Positions 29,700 through 39,939 are shown, counted from the stretch's first letter. The stretch is 64,000 bases of DNA from Pseudoxanthomonas sp. Root65 (GCF_001427635.1 NZ_LMHA01000001.1:62852-126851), one strand, 5' to 3'. A program made the numbers and translations. The notes: generated by a model not told the origin, from the sequence alone.

Positions 29700-30239
29700 A
29701 TGAGCGTGCTGGAACACGTCGCCGACAACGTCCGCCGCCTGCGCACCGACGCCGGCCTCAGCCAGCAGGCGTTGGCGGAAGCCTCGGCGGTCAGCCGCCG
29801 CATGCTGGTCGGCATCGAATCCGGCGATGCCAACGTCAGCCTCAACACGCTGGACCGCATCGCCGAAGCGCTCAAGGTGACGTTCGCGGACCTGGTGAAA
29901 CCGCCCAGCGCGCCGGGCCTGGACCGCATCCAGGCGCTGGCCTGGAGCGGACGCACGCCGGGCTCGCAGGGCGTGCTGCTGGCCACCGCGCCGGCCACCC
30001 ACGACGTGGAATTGTGGGCGTGGACGCTGATGCCGGGCGACCGCTACACGTCGGCGGCGGACCCGGCCGGGTGGCACGAGATGTTCTTCGTCATCGAAGG
30101 CGATCTGGTGGTCGAACTGCCGGGCGGCGACCACGTCGTCGCCGCAGGCGATTTCTTCGTGTTCCCGAGTGACCGCGACTACGCCTACCGCAACGACGGC
30201 GCCACGCCGTTGCGCTTCATCCGCAACGTCGTGCACTGA
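29700..30239 (+). CDS. XRE-family regulator with cupin domain
   Basis: A 179-residue transcription factor. The helix-turn-helix covers about residues 8-62 (NVRRLRTDAGLSQQALAEAS...LNTLDRIAEALKV). The C-terminal cupin beta-barrel (about 100-175, HEMFFVIEGDLVVELPGG, VAAGDFFVFPSDRDY) is expected to bind a small effector. Regulators of this layout usually control a neighbouring transporter or catabolic gene. Here the divergent rhtA and the two 18-bp palindromes just upstream fit autoregulation plus control of amino-acid export. Confidence 0.9.
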   Translation: MSVLEHVADNVRRLRTDAGLSQQALAEASAVSRRMLVGIESGDANVSLNTLDRIAEALKVTFADLVKPPSAPGLDRIQALAWSGRTPGSQGVLLATAPATHDVELWAWTLMPGDRYTSAADPAGWHEMFFVIEGDLVVELPGGDHVVAAGDFFVFPSDRDYAYRNDGATPLRFIRNVVH

Positions 30240-30249
30240 CTCCGGAGGA

Positions 30250-31443
30250 TCACTTCGTCGGCGGTGCGATGCCGTGCCGTTGCAGGATGTCGCGCACGCG
30301 ATCCAGCGGAATGGCCTCGACGGTCTCGCCATTGCCACTGACCGTGGTGGCCATGAAGATCGAGTTGTAGATCGCCTCTTCCACCGCCTCGACGCTGGCC
30401 TGGAACACCGCGCTCATCTGCTCGTTGGCGAGTTCGGCGGTCTGCACCCGTGGCGCATCGAAGGCACGCCGCACCGATTCCGCGGTGGAGAACGCGAGCA
30501 CGTAGTCGCCGCTGCCGTTGGAGGCGGAACTGCCGGTGCGCCCCAGGCCCATCATGGCGCGGGAGGCCACGCGACGCAGGTTGCGGTCGCCCAACGGCGC
30601 ATCGGTGGCGATGACGATGATGATCGAGCCATCGCCACGATCGTCCGCTGCGCCACGGCGACCCTCGGCCTGCGCGGCGACGGCGTTCTGGAACGCATAC
30701 CGGTCCAGCTCGCGTCCGACCGGCGCGCCCGAGACCTGCAGCACGCCGCCGAAGTTGCTCTGCACCAGCACGCCCACCGTCCAGCCACCCAGCGATGCAG
30801 GCAGCGTGCGCGACGAGGTGCCGATGCCGCCCTTCCAGCCAAACGCCACCGTGCCGGTGCCCGCGCCTATGCTGCCCTCCTGCACGGCGCCGCCCGTCGC
30901 GGATGCCAGCGCGCGGCGCACGGCCTCGGCGGTGATGGGGCGTGCGCGGATGTCGTTGAGTCCACCGTCGTTGGTTTCGCCCACCACCACATTGAGCGAG
31001 CGCACCTGCTGCATGTCCGGCTGCGCCAGCAGCCAGTCCGCCATCGCATCGGCGGCCTTCCACACGCACAGCGTGCAGGTCAGCAGGATGGGCGTTTCCA
31101 GCTCGCCCAGTTCGTTGACCTGGGTACTGCCAATGAACTTGCCGAAACCGTTGCCCACATGCACCGCGGCCGGCACACGCGAGCGATAGACGTTGCCCGC
31201 GTGCGGCAGGATGGCGGTGACGCCGGTGCGCACGGTATCGCCTTCCTTCAGGGTCACCTGGCCGACGCGTACACCGGCGACATCGGTGATGGCGTTGTGC
31301 GCGCCGGGCGTGAAGATGCCGGGCGCGACACCGAGGTCGCGCGCACGGACACGCGCCTCGCCCTGCGCCATGGCGGAGAACGACCACGCCACCAGTGACA
31401 GGGCGACCAGGCGGCGGAAGATCGTGCAGCGTTCCTTGCTCAT
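30250..31443 (-). CDS. Exported S58-family peptidase (DmpA/BapA type)
   Basis: Self-processing N-terminal-nucleophile aminopeptidase, 397 residues, related to L-aminopeptidase D-Ala-esterase/amidase DmpA and beta-peptidyl aminopeptidases. A signal peptide (residues 1-26, ending SAMA) sends it to the periplasm. Conserved segments are GAHNAITDVAGVRVG, VGETNDGGLND, GAGTGTVAFGWKGGIGTSSR and SIIIVIATDAPL. The likely self-cleavage site is Gly272-Ser273 (DG/SIII), Ser273 becoming the nucleophile. It ends 10 bases from the convergent XRE-cupin gene. Confidence 0.88.
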   Translation of the reverse strand: MSKERCTIFRRLVALSLVAWSFSAMAQGEARVRARDLGVAPGIFTPGAHNAITDVAGVRVGQVTLKEGDTVRTGVTAILPHAGNVYRSRVPAAVHVGNGFGKFIGSTQVNELGELETPILLTCTLCVWKAADAMADWLLAQPDMQQVRSLNVVVGETNDGGLNDIRARPITAEAVRRALASATGGAVQEGSIGAGTGTVAFGWKGGIGTSSRTLPASLGGWTVGVLVQSNFGGVLQVSGAPVGRELDRYAFQNAVAAQAEGRRGAADDRGDGSIIIVIATDAPLGDRNLRRVASRAMMGLGRTGSSASNGSGDYVLAFSTAESVRRAFDAPRVQTAELANEQMSAVFQASVEAVEEAIYNSIFMATTVSGNGETVEAIPLDRVRDILQRHGIAPPTK

Positions 31444-31457
31444 GCGGAGTTCCCTGC

Positions 31458-32201
31458 TTACTGACGCTGACGGACGGCCTCGAACAGCGTGATGCCGGCC
31501 GCGACCGACACGTTGAGGCTTTCGATGTCGCCGGGCATGGGAATCTTCACCAGCCCGTCGCAGTGTTCGCGGGTCAGGCGGCGCAGGCCGTCGGCTTCGC
31601 CGCCCAGCGCCAGCGCCACGTTGCCGCGCAGGTCGGTGGCGTACAGCGACGCCGTGGCCTCACCGGCCAGGCCATAGATCCACACGCCGAGCTGCTGCAG
31701 GTCGCGCAGGCAGCGCGACAGGTTGGTGACCTGCACCACCGGGATGCGGTCGGCGGCACCGGCCGAGGTCTTGCGCACGGTGGCGTTGACGCCGACCGAC
31801 TTGTCCTTGGGAATGATCACCGCGGTGACGCCGGCGGCGGCCGCGCTGCGCAGGCAGGCGCCAAGGTTGTGCGGGTCCTGCACGCCATCGAGCACCAGAA
31901 GCAGCGCCTTGCCTTCGGCGGCTTCCACCAGGCCCTGCAGTTCGTTCTCGTCCCAGGTCGGCGCAGCGGCATAGCGCGCGGCCACGCCCTGGTGGCGAAG
32001 CGAACCGGCCACGCCATCCAGCGCCTGCCCGGTGACGCGACGCACGTCGATGCCCTTGCGGCGTGCGTTCTCCTCGATCTCGGTCAGGCGCGCGTTCTTG
32101 CTGCCGCCTTCGACCAAGATCTCGCGCACGTTGTCGGCGTCGTTCTCGACGGCCGAGGCGACCGCGTTGACGCCGACGATCCACTGGTTCTGCTTGCTCA
32201 T
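31458..32201 (-). CDS. rlmB: 23S rRNA (guanosine-2'-O)-methyltransferase RlmB
   Basis: SPOUT-family methyltransferase that modifies G2251 in the P-loop of 23S rRNA. The 247-residue protein has an N-terminal substrate-binding domain (WIVGVNAVASAVEND...) and the knotted SAM-binding core: NLGACLRSAAAAG, LGGEADGLRRLT and IPMPGDIESLNVSVAAGI. It lies 14 bases upstream of the S58 peptidase on the same strand. rlmB next to rnr is a common arrangement; here a GFA gene and a repeat array separate the two. Confidence 0.95.
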   Translation of the reverse strand: MSKQNQWIVGVNAVASAVENDADNVREILVEGGSKNARLTEIEENARRKGIDVRRVTGQALDGVAGSLRHQGVAARYAAAPTWDENELQGLVEAAEGKALLLVLDGVQDPHNLGACLRSAAAAGVTAVIIPKDKSVGVNATVRKTSAGAADRIPVVQVTNLSRCLRDLQQLGVWIYGLAGEATASLYATDLRGNVALALGGEADGLRRLTREHCDGLVKIPMPGDIESLNVSVAAGITLFEAVRQRQ

Positions 32202-32252
32202 GCGCTGTACGGCCGCGTTGGAAAGGCCGGCATTATCGCACCGACCGGTTGC

Positions 32253-32726
32253 TCAGCGTGGCGGCCAGACCGCGGTGTCGTGGTCTGGATGCTGGCAGGA
32301 GACGACATCAGCGAGAAAGGCCGCCGCGGCTTCGTCCTGCTCGGTGCGCCGCTGCGGCAAGGCCGGCAGCGTGTCCACGTACGGCAGCTTGCCTTCCACG
32401 CCGTACTGGACCCATGGCGCAAGCCCGGACGGGTCGTCGAAGGCACCGGCCGCCACCGCCACGCCGTCGGGCGCCTCGTAGGTCAGCGGCGTGCCGCAGT
32501 CGCCGCAGAAGCCGCGCCGCACCACGTTGGACGACCGGAACCGCTTCGGCTCACCGCGCGTCCATTCCAGCAGCGCGCCACGCGTGGAGACCAGCGGCGC
32601 GTAGTACGCCCCGAACGCCTTCTGGCACATCCGGCAATGGCAGATCGACGCGTCCCTCAGCTCGCCGGTGATGCGGAAGCGGACCGCGCCGCATTGGCAG
32701 CCGCCGGTGTGGATGTCGGGGGGCAT
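32253..32726 (-). CDS. GFA-family zinc protein (glutathione-dependent formaldehyde-activating type)
   Basis: A 157-residue protein of the GFA/CENP-V fold. Zinc-binding cysteines are in the expected pattern: GGCQCGAVRF, CHCRMCQKAFG and CGDCGTPLTY. Most family members are of unknown function and the name should not be taken as proof of formaldehyde metabolism. The ATG at 32726, with GGAG about 6 nt upstream, is preferred to the GTG two codons earlier. It sits between rlmB and rnr. Confidence 0.82.
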   Translation of the reverse strand: MPPDIHTGGCQCGAVRFRITGELRDASICHCRMCQKAFGAYYAPLVSTRGALLEWTRGEPKRFRSSNVVRRGFCGDCGTPLTYEAPDGVAVAAGAFDDPSGLAPWVQYGVEGKLPYVDTLPALPQRRTEQDEAAAAFLADVVSCQHPDHDTAVWPPR

Positions 32727-32769
32727 AGGCACTCCGGGTCAATCAAGGGGAAACACCACGATCCTGTTC

Positions 32770-33018
32770 GTCATCCCGGTGAAAGCCGGGATCCACGTTG
32801 ATCTTGATCGTGCTCTTCTCTTCCCCGCTGGGGCGATGTGCTCAAGAAAATCAAGATGGGTCCCAGCTTGCGCTGGGACGACGGCATCGCTCTTGTCCGT
32901 CATCCCGGCGCAGGCCGGGACCCAGTGCCTTCAGCTCCAAACACCCAGCCGCCCGCATGCGGATATCAGTGCAACCGCACGCAAGTCGCTGGGTCCCGGC
33001 TTTCGCCGGGATGACGGC
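32770..33018. repeat. Array of four REP-like hairpins (CATCCCGG...CCGGGA)
   Basis: Four related palindromes: 32770-32796 (GTCATCCCGG/CCGGGATCC), 32857-32885 (GGGTCCCAGC/GCTGGGACG), 32899-32925 (GTCATCCCGG/CCGGGACCC) and 32988-33018 (GGGTCCCGGC/GCCGGGATGAC). Orientation alternates, as in paired REP elements. The last lies 6 bp after the rnr stop and may act as its terminator. The spacers differ in length and sequence, so this is not a CRISPR array. Confidence 0.85.
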
Positions 33019-33024
33019 ATTAAA

Positions 33025-35499
33025 TCAGTACTTCCGCTTCGGCCGCTTGGCCGGCTGGCCGCGCGGCGAGGAAGGCGGCGGCCCGCTGTCCCTGCCCTTG
33101 TCGTCGACCAAGCGGAAGTCGATCTTGCGATCTTCCAGGCTGGCCTTCAGCACGATGATGCGCACGCGGTCGCCCAGCCGGAACGTCAGGCCACGGCGTT
33201 CGCCGGACAGCATCTTGCGCAGCGGATCGAAGTGGTAGTAGTCCTGCGGCAACTGGGTCACGTGCACCAGTCCGTTGACCTTGGACTGGTCCAGCTCCAC
33301 GAACAGGCCGAAGCTGGTGACGCCGCTGATGACGCCATCGAACTGCCCGCCGACATGCTGCTCCATCCATGCCGCACGGTAGCGTTCGTCGACCTCGCGC
33401 TCGGCCTCGTCGGCACGACGCGCGCGCTCGGAACACTGCAGCGACAGCGCCGCCATCTCATGCCCGGAGTACAGGAATTTCTCCGGCTTGCCCTTGGTCA
33501 GCGCGTACTTGATGGCGCGGTGCACCAGCAGGTCCGGATAGCGGCGGATCGGCGAAGTGAAGTGCGCGTAAGCGTCCAGCGCCAGGCCGAAGTGGCCCGC
33601 ATTGTCCGGCGAATACACCGCCAGGCTCTGGCTGCGCAGCACCACGGACTCCAGCAGCGCGACATCGGGACGCTCGCGGATCTTCTTCAGCAACTGGGTG
33701 AAATCGCGCGGCTGCACCTTCGACCAGGCCGGCAGGCTCAGCTTGAACTCCTTCAGGAACTCCAGCAGGTCGGCATACTTCGACTCCGGCGGACGGTCGT
33801 GCACGCGATACGGCGCCGGCACATGCGCGCCCAGCAGGTAGCGCGCCGCCTCGACGTTGGCCGCGATCATGCATTCCTCGATCAGCTTGTGCGCGTCGTT
33901 ACGCTGCAGCATGCCGGCCTGGGTGACTTCGCCCCGGTTGTCGAGCTCGAAGCGGACTTCGGAGGTCTCGAACTCGATCGCACCCCGCTTCTCGCGCGCC
34001 TTGGCCAGCAGGCCGTACAGCTCGTGCAGGCGCTCGACGTGCGGCAGCAGCGCACCGATCGATGCGCGCGACTCGGCGTCGTTCTCGCCCACGGCCTTCC
34101 ACACCTGGTCGTAGGTCAGGCGGGCGTGCGAGCGCATCACCGCCTCGTAGAACTTCGACTGGGTGACTTCGCCCTCGCTGTTGACCTGCATGTCGCAGAC
34201 GAAACACATGCGGTCGACGTTCGGATTCAACGAACAGATGCCGTTGGACAGCGTCTCCGGCAGCATGGGCACCACGAACCCGGGGAAATACACCGACGTC
34301 GCGCGCTTCTGCGCTTCGTCGTCCAGCGGCGTGCCGGGGCGGACGTAGTGCGACACGTCGGCGATGGCCACCACCAGGCGGTAGCCACTGCGGTTCTTCA
34401 TGCGCAGGCCCTGGCGATTGCTCTCGCAATACACCGCATCGTCGAAGTCCTTCGCGTCGGCGCCGTCGATGGTCACCAGCGGCATCGCGCGCAGGTCGAC
34501 GCGGTTGCCGACCATCGCCGGCTCGACCACCAGCGGCACCGCCGTGGCTTCGTCCAGCACCTCCTGCGGGAACTCGTGCGGCAGGTTGTGGCCGTGGATC
34601 GCGGCCTCGACCACCAGCGACGGGGTCAGTCTGTCGCCCAGCACCGCGATGACCTTGCCGATCGGCGGACGGCGGGCATCCGGGGCCTGGGTCAGTTCGA
34701 CCACCACGAGCTGGCCATCGCGTGCGCCGCCGGTGGCGTCCTGCGGTATCTGCACGTTGCGCTGGATGCGCTTGTCGTCCGGTGCCACGTAGGCGATGCC
34801 GACTTCGAAGCCGAACCGGCCGATCAGGCGGGTGACGCCGCGCTCCAGCACGCGCGCGATGCTGCCCTCGCGGCGGCCGCGACGATCGATGCCGGTGACA
34901 TTGGCCAGTGCGCGGTCGCCATGCATGACCTTGCGCATCTCGTAGGGCGGCAGGAACAGGTCGTCGCCACCGCCCGTGTCCGGGCGCAGGAAGCCGAAGC
35001 CGTCGGGATTGGCGATCACCGTGCCGGCGATCAGGTCGGTCTGCTGCACCGGTGCGAAGCCGCCGCGGCGGTTCTGCACCAGTTGGCCGTCGCGGACCAT
35101 CGCGCCCAAGCGCTTGGTCAGCGCGTCGAAGCGGTCGGGCGCGTCCAGCCCCAGCGGACCGGCGATCTCCTCCGCCGTCTGCGGGCCCTCGGCGGCTTCG
35201 AGGAAGCCGAGGATGGCTTCGCGGCTGGCGATCGGCTGCTCGTAGCGCTGCGCTTCGCGCTGCGCATGCGGATCGACGAAGCGACCGCCCGTGCGTGGCG
35301 GTGACGTGCGGCCGCCGCCGCGCTGGGGCGGGCCGCCGGGCCGCCGGCCCGGCGAGGCGGGCTGCTCCGGCATCCAGGGCGGCAGGGCCTTCTTGGGCTT
35401 GGCCGGCTTGCCTGGCGTGCGGGTGGAGGCCTTGCCGGCCGATGCGCTTTCTTTTCCTGCGGGCGTCTTGCCGCCGCTGCGTGGGGTCTTCTTGGTCAT
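33025..35499 (-). CDS. rnr: Ribonuclease R
   Basis: Processive 3'-5' exoribonuclease able to degrade structured RNA. The 824-residue protein begins with a long basic, disordered tail, then a winged-helix motif (REAILGFLEAAEGPQTAEEI), cold-shock domains, the RNB catalytic core with DGADAKDFDDAVY holding the metal-binding aspartates, and an S1 domain (GVISGVTSFGLFVELD). It ends in a Pro/Arg/Lys-rich tail. The start at 35499 (MTKKTPRSGG) is chosen because the upstream frame runs into the tRNA-Leu promoter region. Confidence 0.95.
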   Translation of the reverse strand: MTKKTPRSGGKTPAGKESASAGKASTRTPGKPAKPKKALPPWMPEQPASPGRRPGGPPQRGGGRTSPPRTGGRFVDPHAQREAQRYEQPIASREAILGFLEAAEGPQTAEEIAGPLGLDAPDRFDALTKRLGAMVRDGQLVQNRRGGFAPVQQTDLIAGTVIANPDGFGFLRPDTGGGDDLFLPPYEMRKVMHGDRALANVTGIDRRGRREGSIARVLERGVTRLIGRFGFEVGIAYVAPDDKRIQRNVQIPQDATGGARDGQLVVVELTQAPDARRPPIGKVIAVLGDRLTPSLVVEAAIHGHNLPHEFPQEVLDEATAVPLVVEPAMVGNRVDLRAMPLVTIDGADAKDFDDAVYCESNRQGLRMKNRSGYRLVVAIADVSHYVRPGTPLDDEAQKRATSVYFPGFVVPMLPETLSNGICSLNPNVDRMCFVCDMQVNSEGEVTQSKFYEAVMRSHARLTYDQVWKAVGENDAESRASIGALLPHVERLHELYGLLAKAREKRGAIEFETSEVRFELDNRGEVTQAGMLQRNDAHKLIEECMIAANVEAARYLLGAHVPAPYRVHDRPPESKYADLLEFLKEFKLSLPAWSKVQPRDFTQLLKKIRERPDVALLESVVLRSQSLAVYSPDNAGHFGLALDAYAHFTSPIRRYPDLLVHRAIKYALTKGKPEKFLYSGHEMAALSLQCSERARRADEAEREVDERYRAAWMEQHVGGQFDGVISGVTSFGLFVELDQSKVNGLVHVTQLPQDYYHFDPLRKMLSGERRGLTFRLGDRVRIIVLKASLEDRKIDFRLVDDKGRDSGPPPSSPRGQPAKRPKRKY

Positions 35500-35591
35500 G
35501 CGCCGATGGTACACCCCGTCTGAACCGCGCCCGGCGAAGGAACCGTTGACAATCCCCGGCGCTCCCCACAAAATGCGCGCCTCGCTTACCT

Positions 35592-35676
<85 letters not shown>

Positions 35677-35688
35677 CGCACAACGAAG

Positions 35689-35712
35689 ACCCTCGCGAAA
35701 GCGGGGGTTTTT
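35689..35712 (+). terminator. Terminator of tRNA-Leu
   Basis: Eight-bp stem ACCCTCGC/GCGGGGGT (one G-T pair) with a GAAA loop, followed by TTTTT and, after CG, TTTT. Confidence 0.88.
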
Positions 35713-35821
35713 CGTTTTCCGGCACCAGCACGCCGTGTCGGGGCGCCTCACACATCACTGCACACGGCCGCAGTAGGCTGTTGCGCACGGGCAACACGGT
35801 ACTTCTCGACACGGGGCGCGC

Positions 35822-37639
35822 ATGGAGTTCCAACAGATCCTCTTCCTGATCATCCTGGCGATCACGCTGGGGCTGTTCATCAGCGAGAAGCTCCGTGTCG
35901 ACCTGGTGGCCCTGCTCTGCCTGCTGGCGCTGTCGCTGACCGGCATCTTGGGGCCGAAGGAGGCGTTGTCCGGCTTCGCCAGCGAGCCGGCGATCATTGT
36001 CGCCGCCGTGTTCGTGCTGTCGGCCGGCTTGTCCGCCACCGGTATCACCGAGCGGATCGGCGCCGGCATCGGACGCGCGGCGGGCGGTAGCGAATGGCGC
36101 ACCATCGCCGTGGTCATGCCGGCGACGGCGGCATTGGCTGCGTTCTCGCACCACGTCATGGTCACCGCGATGATGCTGCCCATCCTGATGCGCATCGCGC
36201 GCGAGCAGAAGCTGGCCGCGTCGCGCCTGCTGATGCCGATGTCGCTGGCCGCCTCGCTGGGCACCACGCTGACCCTCTTCAGTGCGCCCGCCTTCCTGTT
36301 GTCGAACGACCTGATCAAGCGCGCCGGCCTGCCCGCACTCGATATCTTCGCCGTGACGCCCATCGGCATCGCACTGGTGGTGCTGGGCACCGTGTACATG
36401 CTGCTGGGGCGCTGGCTGGTGCCCAAGCGCGAAGGCGAAACGCCGCAGGGCGATTACCTGAAGCTGGACCGTTACTACACTGAGCTGCTGGTGGAAGAGG
36501 CTTCGCCGTGGATCGGCAAGTCGCGCGGCGACTTCGAGAAGACGTTCGACGACCGGCTGCAGGTGGTGGACTGGCTTCGCCACGGCATGCGCCGCCGCAA
36601 CCAGCGCCTCGACAGCACGCTGGCCGCCAGCGATGTGCTGCTGGTGCGCGCGTCGCCGGACGAGATCGCCTCCATCCGCAACGAGCCCGGCCTGGCCCTG
36701 CACGCGGTGGCCAAGTACGGCGAGAAGCGGGAGGACGGCAAGAGCGAGACGCTCGGCGAGGAACAACTGGTGCAGGCGGTGGTCGCGCCACACTCCGAGT
36801 TCATCGGCCGCAGCGTGTCCGACATCGACTTCCTGCGGAACCTCGGCGTGGTGGTGGTCGGCCTGTGGCGCCGCGAAGGCTGGCTGCACGGTGAGCTGTC
36901 GGAAACAGCGCTGCAGGAAGGGGATCTGCTGGTGCTTTGGGGCCAACAGCAGAATCTGGAACCGCTGGCGACCCATCACGGTTTCCTCATGCTGATGCCG
37001 TTCGGCGGCCAGGAAAAGCCACGGCGGCGCGCACCGCTCGCGCTGGCGATCATGGCCGCGGCAGTGGCGGCGGCCGCGACCGAGACGCTGGCGCCGCACA
37101 TCGCCTTCCTCGCCGGCGCGGTGGCCATGGTGCTGACGCGCTGCGTGGACATCGAACGCGCCTACCAGGAGATCGACGTGCGCATCTTCGTGATGATCGG
37201 CGGCGTGATCCCGCTGGGCATCGCCATGGAGAAGACCGGTACCGCGGCCCTGGTGGCCGACCTGCTGTTGAACCATGCATCGCACTGGTCGCCGCTGGTG
37301 TTGCTGCTGGTGATGTTCGCCACCGCCGCGCTGCTCACCCAGATCCTGTCCGACGCCGCCACCACGGTGTTGCTCGCCCCCATCGCCCTGGCGCTGGCCA
37401 CCGGGCTGGACCTGAACCCGGTGCCCTTCGTCGTCTGCACGGCGATGGGCGCGGTGGCCTCGTTCCTGACCCCCATCGGCCATCACGGCAACCTGTTGAT
37501 CCTCAACCCCGGGCGCTACACCTTCGGCGATTTCCTCCGGGTCGGCGTGCCGCTGACTGTCGCCATCGCACTCACCACCGCCTGGCTGGCGCGCTGGCTG
37601 TGGCTGGACGGGCCGCTGCTGCCGAGTATCGGCGGCTGA
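35822..37639 (+). CDS. SLC13-family transporter with TrkA-C (RCK) domains
   Basis: Inner-membrane transporter of the DASS/SLC13 type, 605 residues. About 11-13 hydrophobic segments form two blocks (1-195 and 408-600), with a cytoplasmic region between holding two TrkA-C modules (about 215-300, ASDVLLVRASPDEI; about 310-395, FIGRSVSDIDFLRNLGVVVVG). The substrate-binding hairpin-type motif is AFSHHVMVTAMMLP in the first half and SDAATTVLLAPIALAL in the second. Substrate could be sulfate, dicarboxylate or another anion; sequence alone does not decide. It has 145 bp upstream after the tRNA. Confidence 0.85.
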   Translation: MEFQQILFLIILAITLGLFISEKLRVDLVALLCLLALSLTGILGPKEALSGFASEPAIIVAAVFVLSAGLSATGITERIGAGIGRAAGGSEWRTIAVVMPATAALAAFSHHVMVTAMMLPILMRIAREQKLAASRLLMPMSLAASLGTTLTLFSAPAFLLSNDLIKRAGLPALDIFAVTPIGIALVVLGTVYMLLGRWLVPKREGETPQGDYLKLDRYYTELLVEEASPWIGKSRGDFEKTFDDRLQVVDWLRHGMRRRNQRLDSTLAASDVLLVRASPDEIASIRNEPGLALHAVAKYGEKREDGKSETLGEEQLVQAVVAPHSEFIGRSVSDIDFLRNLGVVVVGLWRREGWLHGELSETALQEGDLLVLWGQQQNLEPLATHHGFLMLMPFGGQEKPRRRAPLALAIMAAAVAAAATETLAPHIAFLAGAVAMVLTRCVDIERAYQEIDVRIFVMIGGVIPLGIAMEKTGTAALVADLLLNHASHWSPLVLLLVMFATAALLTQILSDAATTVLLAPIALALATGLDLNPVPFVVCTAMGAVASFLTPIGHHGNLLILNPGRYTFGDFLRVGVPLTVAIALTTAWLARWLWLDGPLLPSIGG

Positions 37640-37695
37640 GACGGGCCGACGGGTAGAATGGGCGGGTTTTCCGACCCGTAGACCGTGCGCCCGCA

Positions 37696-39939
37696 ATGAC
37701 CGAAACGATCCGCCCCACCTTCCACGGTTTCGAACAGATCCCGCTGCGCGAGTACGCCGAGCGCGCCTACCTCGACTATTCGATGTATGTGGTGCTGGAC
37801 CGCGCACTGCCCTTCATCGGCGACGGACTGAAGCCGGTGCAGCGGCGCATCGTGTATTCGATGAGCGAGCTCGGCCTGAACGCCAGCGCCAAGCCGAAGA
37901 AGTCCGCGCGCACCGTCGGCGACGTCATCGGCAAATACCACCCGCACGGCGACAGCGCCTGCTACGAAGCGCTGGTGTTGATGGCGCAGCCGTTCTCGTA
38001 CCGCTATCCGCTGATCGAAGGCCAGGGCAACTTCGGTTCGCCGGACGACCCCAAGTCGTTCGCGGCCATGCGCTACACCGAATCCAAGCTCACGCCCATC
38101 GCCGAAGTGCTGCTGGGCGAACTGGGCCAGGGCACGGTGGACTGGACGCCCAACTTCGACGGCACGCTTGAGGAGCCGACCTGGCTGCCGGCGCGCCTGC
38201 CGCACCTGCTGCTCAACGGCACCACGGGCATCGCCGTGGGCATGGCGACCGACGTCCCGCCGCACAACCTCAACGAGATCGTCAGCGCCTGCATCCGCCT
38301 GATCGACGATCCGGACGCCACCGTCGCCGACCTGTGCGAACACGTGCGCGGCCCCGACTATCCGACCACCGCCGAGATCATCACCGCGGCGTCCGACCTG
38401 CGCACGATGTACGAAACGGGGCATGGCAGCGTCCGTGCGCGCGCCACCTGGCGTAAGGACAACGCCAACATCGTCATCGACGCCCTGCCCTACCAGGTGT
38501 CGCCGTCGAAGGTGATCGAGCAGATCGCCGCGCAGATGCGCGCCAAGAAGCTGCCGTGGCTGGAGGACATCCGCGACGAATCCGACCACGCCAATCCGGT
38601 GCGCGTGGTGCTGATCCCGCGCTCCAACCGCGTGGATGCCGAACAGCTGATGGGCCACCTGTTCGCCACCACCGACCTGGAGAAGAGTTACCGGGTCAAC
38701 CTCAACATCATCGGGCTGGATGGCCGTCCTCAGGTCAAGAACCTGAAGATGCTGCTGACCGAGTGGCTGGCGTTCCGCAGCGATACCGTCACCCGCCGCC
38801 TGAAACATCGGCTGGACAAGGTCGATCGCCGGCTGCACCTGTTGGAAGGCCTGCTGGTCGCGTTCCTCAACCTGGATGAAGTCATCCGCATCATCCGCAC
38901 CGAGGACGAACCGAAGGCCGCACTGATCGCCCGCTTCCAGCTGAGCGAGGAACAGGCCGACTACATCCTCGACACCAAGCTGAAACAGCTCGCCCGCCTG
39001 GAGGAAATGAAGATCCGCGGCGAGCAGGACGAACTGCTGGCCGAGCGCGAGAAGATCGCCGGCATCCTGGACTCGAAGGCCAAGCTGAAGAAACTGATCA
39101 AGGACGAACTGGCGGCCGACGCGAAGAAGTTCGGCGACGCCCGCCTGTCGCCGCTGGTGCAGCGCGACGCCGCGCAGGCGCTGGACGAAACCGAACTGGT
39201 CGCCAGCGAACCGATGACCGTGGTGCTGTCGGCGAAAGGCTGGATCCGCGCGGCCAAGGGCCATGACGTGGATGCCTCCACCCTGTCGTATCGCGATGGC
39301 GACGGGCTGCTGGGGGCGGTGCGCTCGCGCAGCACGCAGCAGGTGGCCTTCCTCGATTCGGAAGGCCGCAGCTATTCCACCGCCGTGCACACGCTGCCCT
39401 CGGCGCGCGGCAATGGCGAACCGCTGACCGGCCGCTTCTCGCCGGCGGCAGGCGCGTCGTTCCAGGCGTTGGCCAGTGGCGACAACGACAGCCGCTTCGT
39501 GCTGGCGTCCTCGCACGGGTACGGCTTCGTGACCCGTTTCGAGAACCTCACCGGCCGCCAGAAAGCGGGCAAGGCCATGCTCAACCTGACCGCGGGCGCG
39601 AACGTGCTGCAGCCGGCGGCGGTACCGAATACGGACACTGACCGCATCGTCGCGGTCACCAGTGCCGGTCATCTGCTGGCCTTCCCGGTCAGCGAACTGC
39701 CGGAACTGGACAAGGGCAAAGGCAACAAGATCATCGAGATCCCCAAGGCCAAGCTCGGCACCGAGCATGTCGTCGCCATCGCCGCCGTGTCGCCCGGCGC
39801 CACGCTGCTGGTCAAGAGCGGCCAGCGCACGATGAGCCTGTCGTTCAAGGACCTGGATGCGTATGTCGGTGCGCGGGCGACGCGGGGTGGACTGTTGCCG
39901 CGGGGGTGGCAGAAGGTGGATGGACTGGAGGTCCAGTAG
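37696..39939 (+). CDS. parC: DNA topoisomerase IV subunit A
   Basis: Catalytic subunit of topoisomerase IV, which decatenates daughter chromosomes, 747 residues. The breakage-reunion domain has the active Tyr127 in [10 protein letters not shown]. The quinolone-resistance region reads [16 protein letters not shown], with Ser87 and Glu91 at the positions equivalent to E. coli Ser80/Glu84, so it carries the sensitive-type residues. The C-terminal domain forms the DNA-wrapping beta-propeller. The last codons (QKVDGLEVQ) lie in the first unit of a 94-bp tandem repeat that continues downstream. Confidence 0.96.
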   Translation: MTETIRPTFHGFEQIPLREYAERAYLDYSMYVVLDRALPFIGDGLKPVQRRIVYSMSELGLNASAKPKKSARTVGDVIGKYHPHGDSACYEALVLMAQPFSYRYPLIEGQGNFGSPDDPKSFAAMRYTESKLTPIAEVLLGELGQGTVDWTPNFDGTLEEPTWLPARLPHLLLNGTTGIAVGMATDVPPHNLNEIVSACIRLIDDPDATVADLCEHVRGPDYPTTAEIITAASDLRTMYETGHGSVRARATWRKDNANIVIDALPYQVSPSKVIEQIAAQMRAKKLPWLEDIRDESDHANPVRVVLIPRSNRVDAEQLMGHLFATTDLEKSYRVNLNIIGLDGRPQVKNLKMLLTEWLAFRSDTVTRRLKHRLDKVDRRLHLLEGLLVAFLNLDEVIRIIRTEDEPKAALIARFQLSEEQADYILDTKLKQLARLEEMKIRGEQDELLAEREKIAGILDSKAKLKKLIKDELAADAKKFGDARLSPLVQRDAAQALDETELVASEPMTVVLSAKGWIRAAKGHDVDASTLSYRDGDGLLGAVRSRSTQQVAFLDSEGRSYSTAVHTLPSARGNGEPLTGRFSPAAGASFQALASGDNDSRFVLASSHGYGFVTRFENLTGRQKAGKAMLNLTAGANVLQPAAVPNTDTDRIVAVTSAGHLLAFPVSELPELDKGKGNKIIEIPKAKLGTEHVVAIAAVSPGATLLVKSGQRTMSLSFKDLDAYVGARATRGGLLPRGWQKVDGLEVQ

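Noticed and set aside
32770..33018. Possible CRISPR array
   Set aside because: The repeated units are palindromes of two related types with alternating orientation and unequal spacing, with no cas genes nearby; they are REP-like elements.
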